Part shown: in pieces, positions 33,699-42,820 of the stretch | Layout of the letters: every line of letters starts with the position of its first letter | Numbering within the stretch: position 1 is the first letter of the stretch | DNA from: Alphaproteobacteria bacterium | GTDB lineage: Bacteria > Pseudomonadota > Alphaproteobacteria > UBA8366 > GCA-2717185 | Length of the DNA stretch: 44,709 nucleotides | Direction: 5' to 3' | NCBI GenBank assembly: GCA_021774435.1 | Contig: JAJFJB010000051.1 | Coordinates: 1 to 44,709 of the forward strand | Position numbers and translations under genes: made by a program | The notes under the pieces: model-generated | What the model was told of the DNA's origin: nothing | The model's input: the letters and a program-made list of their open reading frames with translations, nothing else | The model's database searches: none

Positions 33699-34058
33699 AT
33701 GTCTCGGATCAAACGGGGCGTGACGACCCATGCTCGTCACCGCAAAGTCATCAAGGCCGCCAAGGGATCGCGCGGCCGGTCCAAGAATACGTTTCGCGCC
33801 GCTATTCAGCGGGTCGAAAAGGACCTGCAATACGCCTATCGCGACCGTCGCACGAAAAAACGTGATTTCCGACGGCTCTGGATTCAGCGCATCAATGCGG
33901 CTTCCCGGATGCATGGGCTGACCTATGCGAAGTTTATCAACGGGTTGAAAATCGCCGGCGTCGACCTCGACCGAAAAGTGCTGTCCGATCTCGCCATCCG
34001 CGAGCCGGCCGCTTTCCAGTCTCTGGTTGAGCAGGCGCAGGCAGCGCTCGCCAAGTAA
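33699..34058 (+). CDS. rplT: 50S ribosomal protein L20
   Basis: This 119-residue basic protein has the L20 pattern: [78 protein letters not shown]. It binds 23S rRNA early in 50S assembly and represses its own operon in enterics. CGGAG precedes the ATG. It sits between rpmI and pheS in one operon. Confidence 0.98.
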   Translation: MSRIKRGVTTHARHRKVIKAAKGSRGRSKNTFRAAIQRVEKDLQYAYRDRRTKKRDFRRLWIQRINAASRMHGLTYAKFINGLKIAGVDLDRKVLSDLAIREPAAFQSLVEQAQAALAK

Positions 34059-34078
34059 CGGTCCGGTCGGACTTGGCG

Positions 34079-35155
34079 ATGGAAAATCTCGACCAACTGC
34101 GTGAAGAATTGCTGGCGTCGGTCGCGGCGGCAGACAGTCTTGATGCGCTTGACACAATTCGCGTTTCCGCGCTGGGCCGCAAAGGCCGTGTGACGGAAAT
34201 GATGAAGGGGCTGGGCGGCCTTGATCCCGACCAGCGCCGAGAGGCTGGCCAGGCTCTGAACGCGGTCAAGACAGCCGTGACGGACGCGATCGATGCGCGC
34301 CATGGCGGATTGGCTGAAGCGGCCCTCGATGCCGAGCTTGCTGCGGATCGTGTCGATATCAGCCTTCCGGTTCGCCCCGAAAGCGAAGGCCGTCTGCACC
34401 CGATCAGCCAGACTCTCGACGAGATCATCGCGATCTTTGGCGAGATGGGTTTTTCGGTAGCCGAGGGACCCGATATCGAAGACGATTTCCATAACTTCAC
34501 GGCGCTGAATATTCCACCCGAGCACCCCGCACGGCAGATGCACGATACGTTCTATTTGCCGGAAAAACCGGATGGCGAACGGCTGGTGCTGCGCACGCAC
34601 ACGTCACCGGTTCAAATTCGCACCATGCAGGATACGCCACCGCCGTTGCGCATTATCGCGCCGGGCCGGACCTATCGCTGTGATTCCGATATGACCCATA
34701 CGCCGATGTTCCATCAGGTCGAAGGCCTGATCGTCGACGAGACGACGCATATGGGCCACTTGAAGGGCTGCCTGATCGAGTTCTGCCGCGCTTATTTCGA
34801 AATCGACGATGTGCCGGTTCGCTTTCGACCGAGTTATTTTCCGTTCACCGAGCCGTCTGCGGAAGTCGACATCGGCTGCAGCCGCAAGGGCGGTGAGCTA
34901 AAAATCGGCGCCGGCGACGATTGGCTCGAAATTCTCGGCTGCGGCATGGTGCATCCGAAGGTCTTGTCGGCCTGCGGTATCGACCCGGATAAGTATCAGG
35001 GCTTTGCCTTCGGCATGGGGATCGAACGGATCGCGATGCTGAAATACGGCATTCCCGACCTGCGTACCTTCTTCGATGCCGATATGCGCTGGTTGCGTCA
35101 TTATGGCTTCGTGCCGCTGGAAGTGCCGACCTTGCTTCGGGGGCTCACCCCATGA
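34079..35155 (+). CDS. pheS: Phenylalanyl-tRNA synthetase alpha subunit
   Basis: The 358-residue class II synthetase subunit has an N-terminal coiled-coil (about 1-95, contacts tRNA), then [20 protein letters not shown], motif 2 with [13 protein letters not shown] and [20 protein letters not shown], and motif 3 with [20 protein letters not shown]. It forms an alpha2-beta2 enzyme with PheT. ATG 34079 is chosen over TTG 34073; neither has a strong ribosome site. It lies 20 bases after rplT and overlaps pheT by four bases (ATGA). Confidence 0.97.
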   Translation: MENLDQLREELLASVAAADSLDALDTIRVSALGRKGRVTEMMKGLGGLDPDQRREAGQALNAVKTAVTDAIDARHGGLAEAALDAELAADRVDISLPVRPESEGRLHPISQTLDEIIAIFGEMGFSVAEGPDIEDDFHNFTALNIPPEHPARQMHDTFYLPEKPDGERLVLRTHTSPVQIRTMQDTPPPLRIIAPGRTYRCDSDMTHTPMFHQVEGLIVDETTHMGHLKGCLIEFCRAYFEIDDVPVRFRPSYFPFTEPSAEVDIGCSRKGGELKIGAGDDWLEILGCGMVHPKVLSACGIDPDKYQGFAFGMGIERIAMLKYGIPDLRTFFDADMRWLRHYGFVPLEVPTLLRGLTP

Positions 35156-37554
35156 AGTTCACACTCGGCTGGCTCAAGGATCACCTGGAAACCGATGCGA
35201 CGATCAACGAGATCACCGACCGGCTGACATCGCTCGGGTTGGAACTCGAAGAACTGCATGACCGTGCGGCCGGGTACGAATCCTTCGTCGTTGGCGAAGT
35301 CGTGTCGTGCGAACAACATCCAGACGCGGACCGGCTGCAGGTCTGCGTTGTCGATACCGGTGATGAAAAGACCCAAGTCGTCTGCGGCGCGCCCAATGCC
35401 CGTGCCGGCATGAAAGGCGTCTTCGCGCCGTCGGGTACGCACATCCCGGGTACGGGCCTTGACCTGAAAGAAGCGAAGATTCGCGGCGTCGATTCCAGCG
35501 GCATGCTTTGTTCCGAGCGCGAAATGGGGTTATCCGACGATCACGACGGGATCATCGATTTGCCGGCAGATGCACCCGTCGGCGAGAGCTATGTTTCCTA
35601 TATGGGGATGGACGATCCGGTGATCGAGATCGCCCTGACGCCGGACCGGGCTGATTGCGCTGGCGTGCGCGGTATTGCCCGCGACCTGTCGGCCGCTGAT
35701 ATCGGTACGCTAAGATCTTGGCCGTATGACGACGTTCCGGGGCGCTTTGAGAGCCCGATTGTCTGGAAGCGTGACTTGGGTGACGAAGGCAAGGCCTGTC
35801 CTATGGTGGTCGGTCGCGCGTTCAAGGGCGTGAAGAACGGTCCGAGCCCGCAATGGCTGCAGGATCGGCTCCGCGCCATCGGGCTCCGTCCGATTTCAGC
35901 GCTGGTCGACATTACGAACTATGTGACATTTGATCTCGGCCGGCCGCTGCATGTGTTCGATATGGATAAGCTGTCAGGTGACTCACTGACCATGCGCTTC
36001 GCCAAGAACGGCGAGAAGATTCAGGCGCTGGATGGTCGCAGTTATACGCTCGACGACAGTATGACGGTTATCGGCGATGCCAAGGGCCCACAGGCCATCG
36101 GCGGGATTATGGGTGGCGAGGTGACCGGCTGTACCGAAGAAACGACAAACGTCTTCATGGAAGCGGCGTTGTTTGACGAGATCCGTACCGCGGCGACCGG
36201 GCGGAAGCTCGGCATCGAGTCCGACGCTCGTTACCGGTTTGAGCGTGGCGTCGATCCGGCTTCGGCGTTATGGGGTGCGGACGTGGCTGCCAAACTGATC
36301 CTGGAACTTTGTGGTGGCGAAGCGAGCGCGCTGACGGTTGCAGGTGAGGTGCCCGAACCTTTGGCGCCGATCCTGTTCGACCCCAAACGTGTCGAATCAC
36401 TGGGTGGCGTTGACGTTGCGGCGGACGAGTCCCGACGGATACTTGAAGGACTCGGCTTCAAGACCAAAAAGCAAGAAAACAAGATTGTGGCGGAAGTACC
36501 AAGCTGGCGTTTCGACGTCGAAGGAGAAGCCTGCCTGGTTGAGGAAGTTCTTCGGGTCCACGGATTTGATAACATTCCAGCCGTGCCGCTAGTGCGTGAA
36601 ACACCACTGTCACGTCCGGCCATTACGTTGCCGCAGCGGCGCGTTTCGTTTGCAAAGAAAATATTGGCCGGCCGTGGCATGCTCGAGGCGGTGACGTGGT
36701 CGTTCATGCGCGAAACGGATGCGGCGTTGTTCGATGGCGGTGAGGAGGCGCTCCGTCTGGCCAATCCAATCAGCGCCGATCTCGATGTGATGCGCCCCTC
36801 CGTCCTGCCGAACCTGATTGCGGCAGCCGGCAGAAATGCCGATCGTGGCGCCGGTGACGCAGCCCTGTTTGAAGTTGGTGCCGCCTGGCAGAACGATACG
36901 CCGAAGGGACAGCAAACCGTTGCCGCTGGGGTACGCTCAGGCATGAGCGGTCCACGGCATTGGTCCGCCGCACCCCGTGCGGGTGACGCATTCGACGCTA
37001 AAGCGGATGCGCTGGCGGTGCTCGGCGCGTGTGGCGCGCCCGTTGACAAGGCGCAAGCGACCGCCGATGCGCCCGGCTGGTACCATCCGGGCCGTTCGGG
37101 TGCGTTGCGTCTGGGCCCAAACGTTCTGGCATGGTTCGGTGAGATCCATCCCAAAGTTCTCAGCGCCATGGACGTAAAAGGACCGATCGCCGCGTTTGAG
37201 GTGTTCCTGGACGTAATTCCGATGCCGAAAGGCAAGGCCGTGAAAGCGCGGCCGCTCCTCAAAGTGTCGGCATTTCAGGCGGTAAACAGGGATTTTGCAT
37301 TCGTCGTTGATCAGAGCATTCCGGCATCGAAACTAATTGGCGCGATTCGCAATGCGGATAAAAAACTTGTTTCCGATGTCAGTGTTTTCGACGTGTTTAC
37401 AGGAAAATCGATCGGCGACGACAAGAAATCCGTGGCGCTTTCTGTAACATTGCAACCGCTCCAAGCGACCATGACCGATGCGGAAATCGATGCCGTTGCA
37501 GCGAAAATCGTTGCGAATGTGGAAAAACAAACCGGTGGCGTGCTTCGCGGTTAG
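35152..37554 (+). CDS. pheT: Phenylalanyl-tRNA synthetase beta subunit
   Basis: This 800-residue subunit has the B1 opening [16 protein letters not shown], the EMAP-like tRNA-binding domain (about 40-155), the B3/B4 editing domain, B5 (about 400-470), the class II-like core and a C-terminal FDX-ACB anticodon domain (about 705-798, [20 protein letters not shown]). It supports charging of tRNA-Phe and edits mischarged tyrosine. Length is normal. The ATGA overlap with pheS shows translational coupling and equal subunit supply. Confidence 0.97.
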   Translation: MKFTLGWLKDHLETDATINEITDRLTSLGLELEELHDRAAGYESFVVGEVVSCEQHPDADRLQVCVVDTGDEKTQVVCGAPNARAGMKGVFAPSGTHIPGTGLDLKEAKIRGVDSSGMLCSEREMGLSDDHDGIIDLPADAPVGESYVSYMGMDDPVIEIALTPDRADCAGVRGIARDLSAADIGTLRSWPYDDVPGRFESPIVWKRDLGDEGKACPMVVGRAFKGVKNGPSPQWLQDRLRAIGLRPISALVDITNYVTFDLGRPLHVFDMDKLSGDSLTMRFAKNGEKIQALDGRSYTLDDSMTVIGDAKGPQAIGGIMGGEVTGCTEETTNVFMEAALFDEIRTAATGRKLGIESDARYRFERGVDPASALWGADVAAKLILELCGGEASALTVAGEVPEPLAPILFDPKRVESLGGVDVAADESRRILEGLGFKTKKQENKIVAEVPSWRFDVEGEACLVEEVLRVHGFDNIPAVPLVRETPLSRPAITLPQRRVSFAKKILAGRGMLEAVTWSFMRETDAALFDGGEEALRLANPISADLDVMRPSVLPNLIAAAGRNADRGAGDAALFEVGAAWQNDTPKGQQTVAAGVRSGMSGPRHWSAAPRAGDAFDAKADALAVLGACGAPVDKAQATADAPGWYHPGRSGALRLGPNVLAWFGEIHPKVLSAMDVKGPIAAFEVFLDVIPMPKGKAVKARPLLKVSAFQAVNRDFAFVVDQSIPASKLIGAIRNADKKLVSDVSVFDVFTGKSIGDDKKSVALSVTLQPLQATMTDAEIDAVAAKIVANVEKQTGGVLRG

Positions 37555-37614
37555 CCGCTGATCGGCGTTTACCGGTCATTCATTTATTTCAACTACGATT
37601 GAAGTTGACGGAGG

Positions 37615-37638
37615 CCCGCGACTCGGTGAGTCTGCGGG
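37615..37638 (+). other. Stable hairpin ahead of the J-domain gene
   Basis: CCCGC GACTC (37615-37624) pairs with GAGTC (37628-37632) and GCGGG (37634-37638) around a GGT loop, with one bulged T. It could end pheT transcription (no T run follows) or fold the leader of the next gene. A smaller stem, TCAACT/AGTTGA, lies just upstream. Confidence 0.5.
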
Positions 37639-37651
37639 CAAATTCAATCGA

Positions 37652-38302
37652 GTGTCCACGGTCGTGCCCGCGTCAAAAAAATCCTACGCCATTCCCTGCA
37701 AAAGCGAATTTCGCGACCGCGTTCAGGCTTTGGCGGCGCAACAAAGCGTCAATGTTGGTGACTTGGCGCGCTCGGTGATGCTCGTTGTACCGCCATCGGC
37801 AATCGCCGAAATGAAAGACCCCGGTGAACCGGCGGCGGATGACCGAGAGACCGTCATTCTCAAATCGGGTCCCGGTGCCGGCAAACCCTGGCGGCGCAAA
37901 CCGCGTCTTCAAGTACGGCTGCCGCCGGGTCATAGCGTGCCGGAACTTCGCAAGGCATTGAATCTCGCCTTGTCGATGGCTGCCGGCGAACGGATATTGA
38001 AAGTCGAAGAAAACGGAAAAGCCAATCCGGAGGTAAAGCTGGCTGACGCCGAAAAGGAATTGGACCGGTTGCGGTCCATCGTCGGCGCGCTGTCTTTCAA
38101 ACCTTTGCCAAATGGCGTGAAGACGCGCGGCGACGCCCTTTACGTGCTCGGGTTCCCGCAAAATGTGAAGCTCGGTCCGGATCTCGTAAAGTCCCGGTTT
38201 CGCTTGCTGGCATCAATCCACCATCCGGACAGCGCCTATGGCGACACACGCCGCATGAGTCAGCTCAACCAGGCGATGGAGAAGCTAAGGGCGCTAATTT
38301 AG
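37652..38302 (+). CDS. J-domain-containing protein with divergent N-terminus
   Basis: This 216-residue protein ends in a J-domain (about residues 162-216: DALYVLGFPQNVKLGPDLVK, SRFRLLASIHHPDSAYGD, SQLNQAMEKLRAL). The HPD tripeptide that triggers DnaK ATPase is His191-Pro-Asp193. The N-terminal 60 residues look like a ribbon-helix-helix or small helical module (SEFRDRVQALAAQQSVNVGD). No zinc or Gly/Phe region is present, so it is a class C type co-chaperone. The start (GTG 37652) has no clear ribosome site. It converges with DUF934, with overlapping stops. Target unknown. Confidence 0.75.
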   Translation: MSTVVPASKKSYAIPCKSEFRDRVQALAAQQSVNVGDLARSVMLVVPPSAIAEMKDPGEPAADDRETVILKSGPGAGKPWRRKPRLQVRLPPGHSVPELRKALNLALSMAAGERILKVEENGKANPEVKLADAEKELDRLRSIVGALSFKPLPNGVKTRGDALYVLGFPQNVKLGPDLVKSRFRLLASIHHPDSAYGDTRRMSQLNQAMEKLRALI

Positions 38303-38787
38303 GAATGCCGTAGCGATGCCGCTGATGCCCGTTTGTCAGAGGCCGGTTGGTAGTGCACCGCAATCGCCGATAATCCGTCGAGCCAATTCTGGTGGTCGAT
38401 ATCGGGCGCCAATTCGAAGGCGTCGAACCCGCAACGCTGCATGAATTGTGCCTGATCTCCCAATATCTGCCCTGTGGCGCGCAACTCGCCTGCAAAGCCA
38501 TAACGTTCACGAAGGAGCCGGGCGGTCGAGAAGGGCCGCCCGTCGGTAAACGCCGGAAATTCCAAAGCGATCAACTTGACCCGGTTAAGCGCATCGGCGA
38601 TCCCGTCCACACCGGCATCACTGGCCAATCGTAATCCAAGCGGCGCTTTATGTTGCATTAGGATTTGCCGGTCTCGCAACCAACGTTCGCGCGATATGAT
38701 TGCCGGGCTGCTTGGTGGAAGCGCTGCATCGTCCTCCAGTTTGACCCAGGGGTCTTCGGATAGGACGCCATGCTTAATGAGAGTCAT
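38299..38787 (-). CDS. DUF934 family protein of the sulfite-reductase operon
   Basis: From ATG 38787 (AAGGAGG upstream) the protein has 162 residues with SERW-like and ALEFPAFTDGRPFSTARLLR, then YGFAGELRATGQILGDQAQF and CGFDAFELAPDI, the DUF934 pattern. The family is found next to siroheme sulfite reductases and is thought to help them, but its activity is not established. Its start overlaps the end of the reductase by 14 bases, so it is co-translated with it. A longer frame upstream to 39033 is antisense to coding sequence of the reductase and rejected. Confidence 0.87.
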   Translation of the reverse strand: MTLIKHGVLSEDPWVKLEDDAALPPSSPAIISRERWLRDRQILMQHKAPLGLRLASDAGVDGIADALNRVKLIALEFPAFTDGRPFSTARLLRERYGFAGELRATGQILGDQAQFMQRCGFDAFELAPDIDHQNWLDGLSAIAVHYQPASDKRASAASLRHS

Positions 38788-40429
38788 AGAGAGCCTCCTT
38801 GAAGGGGGATTGGCCAACGCGTTCATAGGTGTCCACAAAACGCTCACTGTCTTCGCGTTTCTCAAGGTAGATGGTGACGATGGTTTCGATCGCGTCGACG
38901 ATGTCATTGCTGGAAAATGCAGGGCCGATGATCTTGCCGATTGCGGCGTTTTCATCGGCACGGCCGCCGAGCGTGATTTGGTAATATTCCTCGCCTTTAC
39001 GGTCGACGCCGAGGATTCCGATATGGCCGACATGATGATGGCCGCAGGCGTTGATGCAGCCAGAGATCTTGAGCCGCAACTCGCCGATATCGTGCTGTCG
39101 ATCGAGATTGGCGAAGAGCCGGCTGATCCGTTGTGCCACCGGGATCGAGCGGGTCGTGGCGAGTCCGCAATAGTCGAGACCGGGGCAGGCGATGATATCG
39201 CTGATCAGCCCGATATTCGCCGTTGCAAGGCCATGCGCTTGCAGACCCTGCCACAGTTCATAGAGGTCCGATTGACGGACATGGGGCAAGACCAGATTTT
39301 GCTCATGGGTGACGCGGATTTCATCGAGGCTGTAACGTTCGGCAAAATCGGCTACCGCGTCCATCTGAGCATCCGTCGCGTCGCCTGGCGGCTCACCTTC
39401 AGGCTTCAACGAAATGGATACGATCGCATAACCATCCTGTTTGTGACGTGCAGTGTTGGTGCGAACCCAACCCGCAAAAGCAGGATCCTCGAAAAGGTTG
39501 ATAGTGTGCCCGCCGACGTCGACAGGCTCATAGTCCGGCGGTTCGAAAAAGGCCGCAATACGGTTGATTTCCGCGGGGTCGAGATCCGGTCCCGTGCCGC
39601 GAAGCTGTTCCCATTCAGCCTCAACCTGGTCGCGGAAAACTTCGGCGCCCACCTCATGGACCTGTATCTTGATCCGCGCTTTGTATTTGTTGTCGCGCCG
39701 TCCGGCGAGATTATAAACCCTGAGTATTGCTTCCAAATAGGACAGCAATTGGTCCTTCGGCAGGAAGTCCCGGATGGTCTTCGCGATCATCGGCGTGCGG
39801 CCTTGGCCACCACCGACCATGACTTCGAAGCCGATATCGCCAGAGTCGTTGCGCACCATCGCGAGGCCGATATCGTGGACACGCACGGCGGCACGGTCCT
39901 CGTAGGCGCCGGTCACCGCGATCTTGAATTTTCGCGGCAGAAACGAAAATTCAGGATGCAATGTCGACCATTGCCGAATGATTTCGCAATAAATTCTCGG
40001 ATCTTCGATTTCTTCCGCTGCGACGCCGGCGAAGGGGTCTGCCGTGGTGTTGCGAATTGTATTGCCGCTGGTCTGGATCGCATGCATCTCGACTTTTGCC
40101 AGATCGGATAGGATATCCGGCGCGTCTTCCAGCCGGGTCCAGTTGAACTGGATGTTCTGCCGGGTCGTGAAGTGACCGTAACCTTTGTCATAGCGGCGCG
40201 CGATATGCGCCAACATCCGCATTTGTGTTGATGACAAGGTGCCATAGGGTATGGCAACCCGGAGCATATAGGCGTGTAGCTGGAGGTAGAGCCCGTTCAG
40301 CAATCGCAGAGGCCGGAACGCCTCTTCGCTTAGGGACCCTTCCAGCCTGCGCCGGACCTGGTCTCGAAACTGAGAGACCCGTTCGCCGACCAACTGGGTG
40401 TCGTAGGCATCATAGCGGTACATTGTCAT
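38774..40429 (-). CDS. cysI: Siroheme sulfite (or nitrite) reductase, hemoprotein subunit
   Basis: This 551-residue protein has the siroheme/[4Fe-4S] ligands Cys415 and Cys421 in CPGLDYCGLATTRS, and Cys458 and Cys462 in GCINACGHHHVGHIG, plus two ferredoxin-like half domains (GHFTTRQNIQFNWTRL, ITLGGRADENAAIG). It reduces sulfite to sulfide for cysteine synthesis; nitrite reductase is the alternative. DUF934, DUF2849 and SUMT neighbours favour sulfite. No CysJ flavoprotein is next to it, so electrons probably come from ferredoxin. Start ATG 40429 overlaps the DUF2849 stop by four bases. Confidence 0.93.
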   Translation of the reverse strand: MTMYRYDAYDTQLVGERVSQFRDQVRRRLEGSLSEEAFRPLRLLNGLYLQLHAYMLRVAIPYGTLSSTQMRMLAHIARRYDKGYGHFTTRQNIQFNWTRLEDAPDILSDLAKVEMHAIQTSGNTIRNTTADPFAGVAAEEIEDPRIYCEIIRQWSTLHPEFSFLPRKFKIAVTGAYEDRAAVRVHDIGLAMVRNDSGDIGFEVMVGGGQGRTPMIAKTIRDFLPKDQLLSYLEAILRVYNLAGRRDNKYKARIKIQVHEVGAEVFRDQVEAEWEQLRGTGPDLDPAEINRIAAFFEPPDYEPVDVGGHTINLFEDPAFAGWVRTNTARHKQDGYAIVSISLKPEGEPPGDATDAQMDAVADFAERYSLDEIRVTHEQNLVLPHVRQSDLYELWQGLQAHGLATANIGLISDIIACPGLDYCGLATTRSIPVAQRISRLFANLDRQHDIGELRLKISGCINACGHHHVGHIGILGVDRKGEEYYQITLGGRADENAAIGKIIGPAFSSNDIVDAIETIVTIYLEKREDSERFVDTYERVGQSPFKEALYDSH

Positions 40430-40731
40430 GCCACCTGTTTGAGAGGATCAAGCAAATCAAACACTGCCGGTGTGGGGCCGGCGGCGCGAATCTGCTCGCG
40501 TCGGCTTACTGGCCAAGCGGTTCCGTTGGAATCGTCGACCTTGATCAGATAAGGATCGACAACGATCTGCGCGGCAACGGCCTGTTTTGCTATATCAAGA
40601 AGCCACTCGCTTTCTTCATCACTGGTGGCGATATGGCTGTCTGCAACCTTGTCCGACCAGTCGCCGTCCCAGGTCAGAAATGCCACCCGGCCATCGCCGA
40701 GAAGGTTGGCCGTTACGGCTTGCTGTTTCAT
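40426..40731 (-). CDS. DUF2849 family protein
   Basis: From ATG 40731 (GGAG upstream) the protein has 101 residues: MKQQAVTANLLGDGRVAFLT, then AKQAVAAQIVVDPYLIKVDD and REQIRAAGPTPAVFDLLD. It fits DUF2849, a small alphaproteobacterial family set between the siroheme methyltransferase and the sulfite reductase. The function is unknown; a helper for heme insertion or electron delivery is a guess from position. Its stop overlaps the reductase start (ATGA). A longer upstream frame runs back into the SUMT gene and adds nothing recognisable. Confidence 0.85.
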   Translation of the reverse strand: MKQQAVTANLLGDGRVAFLTWDGDWSDKVADSHIATSDEESEWLLDIAKQAVAAQIVVDPYLIKVDDSNGTAWPVSRREQIRAAGPTPAVFDLLDPLKQVA

Positions 40732-40756
40732 GTCGTTCTCCACTGCGTGTTTTAAT

Positions 40757-41575
40757 TCAGACCGCGATGGTCTCGAGGGGAAGGGGTAGCATGTCGGCAA
40801 GCGCGGCGACCGAACCAATAACGGCAAGTGCCGGGCCGGTAATCGCGTTGTCGCGGATCATGGCTTCGAGGTCGGACAGCGAACCCGTCACGGTCCGTTG
40901 ATTTGGCAGGGTCCCATTTTCGATCACGGCGACGGGCGTTGTGGAATTGAGGCCATGTTCGATAAGGCGGCTGGCGGTAAAGCCTGCGGTGCTGACAGCC
41001 ATATAGAACACCAGTGTTTGGTTGGACCGTACAAGGTTGACCCAATCGGGACCGCCATTGCCCGCGGCAGCATGTCCCGTAACAAAGGTAACGGCATTTG
41101 CGTGATCCCGGTGTGTAAGCGGAATGCCGCTTGCCGCGGCACATCCTGTCGCTGCGGTAATGCCGGGAACCACCGTTGTGGGGACGCCTGCTTTCCGGAG
41201 ATAGTCGAGTTCTTCACCGCCGCGCCCGAAGATGAAAGGATCACCGCCTTTAAGGCGAACAACCGTTCGGCCTTGTCGCGCTTCGTAGACGAGGAGCGCA
41301 TTGATGCCCGCTTGTGGCACGCTGTGCGCGCTCTTTTTCTTCCCGACAAAGATTTTGCGGCAGCTCTGTCGTGCAAGTCCGATGATGTCTGGCCCGACCA
41401 ACCGGTCATAGACAATGACATCTGCATTCTTTAGCAGGCGCATCGCACGTATGGTCAGTAGTTCGGGATCACCAGGGCCTGCGCCAACGATGTGCACGAG
41501 ACCGACTGACTGAGCGCCCGCCGTCGTTGGGAGCATGCTTATCTTGTTTCGAGTTGCTGACGTCCGATGGCCCAT
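40757..41575 (-). CDS. cobA: Uroporphyrinogen-III C-methyltransferase (SUMT)
   Basis: This 272-residue methyltransferase shows VHIVGAGPGDPELLTIRAMR at residues 27-46, then GKKKSAHSVPQAGINALLV, VVRLKGGDPFIFGRGGEELD and VVPGITAATGCAAASGIPLT. It uses two SAM to make precorrin-2, the precursor of siroheme for the reductase downstream (and of cobalamin). It is a stand-alone SUMT, without the dehydrogenase/chelatase part of CysG. Either ATG 41575 or a later ATG at about residue 14 is the start. It heads the operon; a palindrome lies just upstream. Confidence 0.94.
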   Translation of the reverse strand: MGHRTSATRNKISMLPTTAGAQSVGLVHIVGAGPGDPELLTIRAMRLLKNADVIVYDRLVGPDIIGLARQSCRKIFVGKKKSAHSVPQAGINALLVYEARQGRTVVRLKGGDPFIFGRGGEELDYLRKAGVPTTVVPGITAATGCAAASGIPLTHRDHANAVTFVTGHAAAGNGGPDWVNLVRSNQTLVFYMAVSTAGFTASRLIEHGLNSTTPVAVIENGTLPNQRTVTGSLSDLEAMIRDNAITGPALAVIGSVAALADMLPLPLETIAV

Positions 41576-41611
41576 GGGAGGATGCCTTGTGAGAAATAAG
41601 TGTTCATTAAC

Positions 41612-41640
41612 TTATAAAACACAATATTAGTGTTATTATA
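41612..41640. promoter_or_regulatory. Palindromic operator candidate between cobA/sulfite-reductase operon and ctaA
   Basis: TTATAAAACAC (41612-41622) and GTGTTATTATA (41630-41640) form an imperfect inverted repeat around AATATTA. The minus-strand reading of 41635-41640 is a perfect TATAAT, so a protein bound here would cover a promoter of the siroheme operon. The whole stretch is much more AT-rich than its neighbours. Confidence 0.5.
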
Positions 41641-41770
41641 GTTTAATCAACATAAAATTTTGGAAATTATGGGCGGTTGAATTTTTTTGTGCGCGTCGAT
41701 ATGGCGCGTAGTGGAATCGCCCCGAATCCTAGTACCTTATGCAGCGATATCTGAAACAATCGGACTAGTG

Positions 41771-42820
41771 ATGGCTTACGAGCTTCGCAGCACTGCATTT
41801 CGGAGCGAAGACGGCCCATTGCCTGTGGCAATATGGTTGTTCGTATGTGCTGCCATGGTCGTCGCGATGATGATTATTGGCGCGATCACCAGGCTAACCG
41901 AGTCCGGTTTATCGATGGTGGAATGGCGGCCGTTGATCGGTGCGTGGCCGCCGACGAATGAACCGGAATGGCAGCGGATCTTCGCGCTCTATCAAAAGAC
42001 GTCCCAATATAAATTGGCCAATACTGGCATGACGCTGCCGGAATTTCAGACGATATTCTGGTGGGAGTTCATCCATCGCCTGTGGGGCCGGCTTATTGGC
42101 GTGGTCTTTGCTGTGCCGTTTATCGCGTTCTTGGTCTTTAAGAAAATACCGAGTGCGTTGACGCCGCACCTTGCCGCGTTGTTCGTGTTGGGTGGCCTGC
42201 AAGGTGTAATCGGCTGGTGGATGGTCAAAAGCGGTTTCGTCGACCGGACTGATGTCAGCCAGTATCGGTTGACCGTTCATCTTGGCATGGCCTTTGCCAT
42301 CCTGGGCTATCTACTCTGGCTGGCTCTCGATATCGTGGCGCCTCGCCGCCCTCTTGCACCGGAAGCGCCGCGTGGGCTCGCTTGGCTGGCGCTTGGCATG
42401 ATTACTGTGACAGTGCTTGCGGGCGGCTTGGTAGCGGGCATGAATGCCGGCCTTACCTACAATACATGGCCCCTGATGGATGGTGATGTTGTACCCGAGG
42501 GAATATTGGCGCAGTCGCCCTGGTGGTTGAATGCCTTCGAAAACATTGCCACCGTCCAGTTCGATCACCGCATGCTCGCCTATGTGAGCGTCGTTTGCGT
42601 GATTTGGCTTTGGTCGCGCGTGCGCCGGACATGGACATCGCCGCAGGCGCGGCTTGCGGCGAGCATGCTCACCGCAATGGTGCTCGTACAAGTTGGAATT
42701 GGGATCGCGACATTGCTGCTCGTGGTACCACTACCCTTGGCCGTTCTGCATCAGGGCGGCGCGGCGGTGCTGTTCTCGCTCGCTATCTGGACTCTCCACG
42801 CATTGTCCGGCCGCGGCTGA
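41771..42820 (+). CDS. ctaA: Heme A synthase (COX15/CtaA)
   Basis: From ATG 41771 the protein has 349 residues and eight predicted membrane helices with four conserved His: EFIHRLWGRLIG, LTVHLGMAFAILGY, VQFDHRMLAYVSV and LAVLHQGGAAVLF. NAGLTYNTWPLMDGDVVPEG is a family signature. It converts heme O to heme A for cytochrome aa3 oxidase in the inner membrane. The frame extends upstream to 41687, but that segment has no membrane or family character. The 3' end overlaps the convergent flippase-like gene by 38 bases. Confidence 0.95.
   Translation: MAYELRSTAFRSEDGPLPVAIWLFVCAAMVVAMMIIGAITRLTESGLSMVEWRPLIGAWPPTNEPEWQRIFALYQKTSQYKLANTGMTLPEFQTIFWWEFIHRLWGRLIGVVFAVPFIAFLVFKKIPSALTPHLAALFVLGGLQGVIGWWMVKSGFVDRTDVSQYRLTVHLGMAFAILGYLLWLALDIVAPRRPLAPEAPRGLAWLALGMITVTVLAGGLVAGMNAGLTYNTWPLMDGDVVPEGILAQSPWWLNAFENIATVQFDHRMLAYVSVVCVIWLWSRVRRTWTSPQARLAASMLTAMVLVQVGIGIATLLLVVPLPLAVLHQGGAAVLFSLAIWTLHALSGRG

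Noticed and set aside
36231-37262. A 343-codon open frame antisense to pheT
   Set aside because: Low-complexity Ser/Arg/Pro/Ala-rich translation without motifs; pheT on the other strand is complete.
38576-40111. A 511-codon open frame antisense to the sulfite reductase
   Set aside because: It is a mirror of the GC-rich reductase gene, shows no family motif, and the opposite strand encodes an obvious enzyme with all its Cys ligands.
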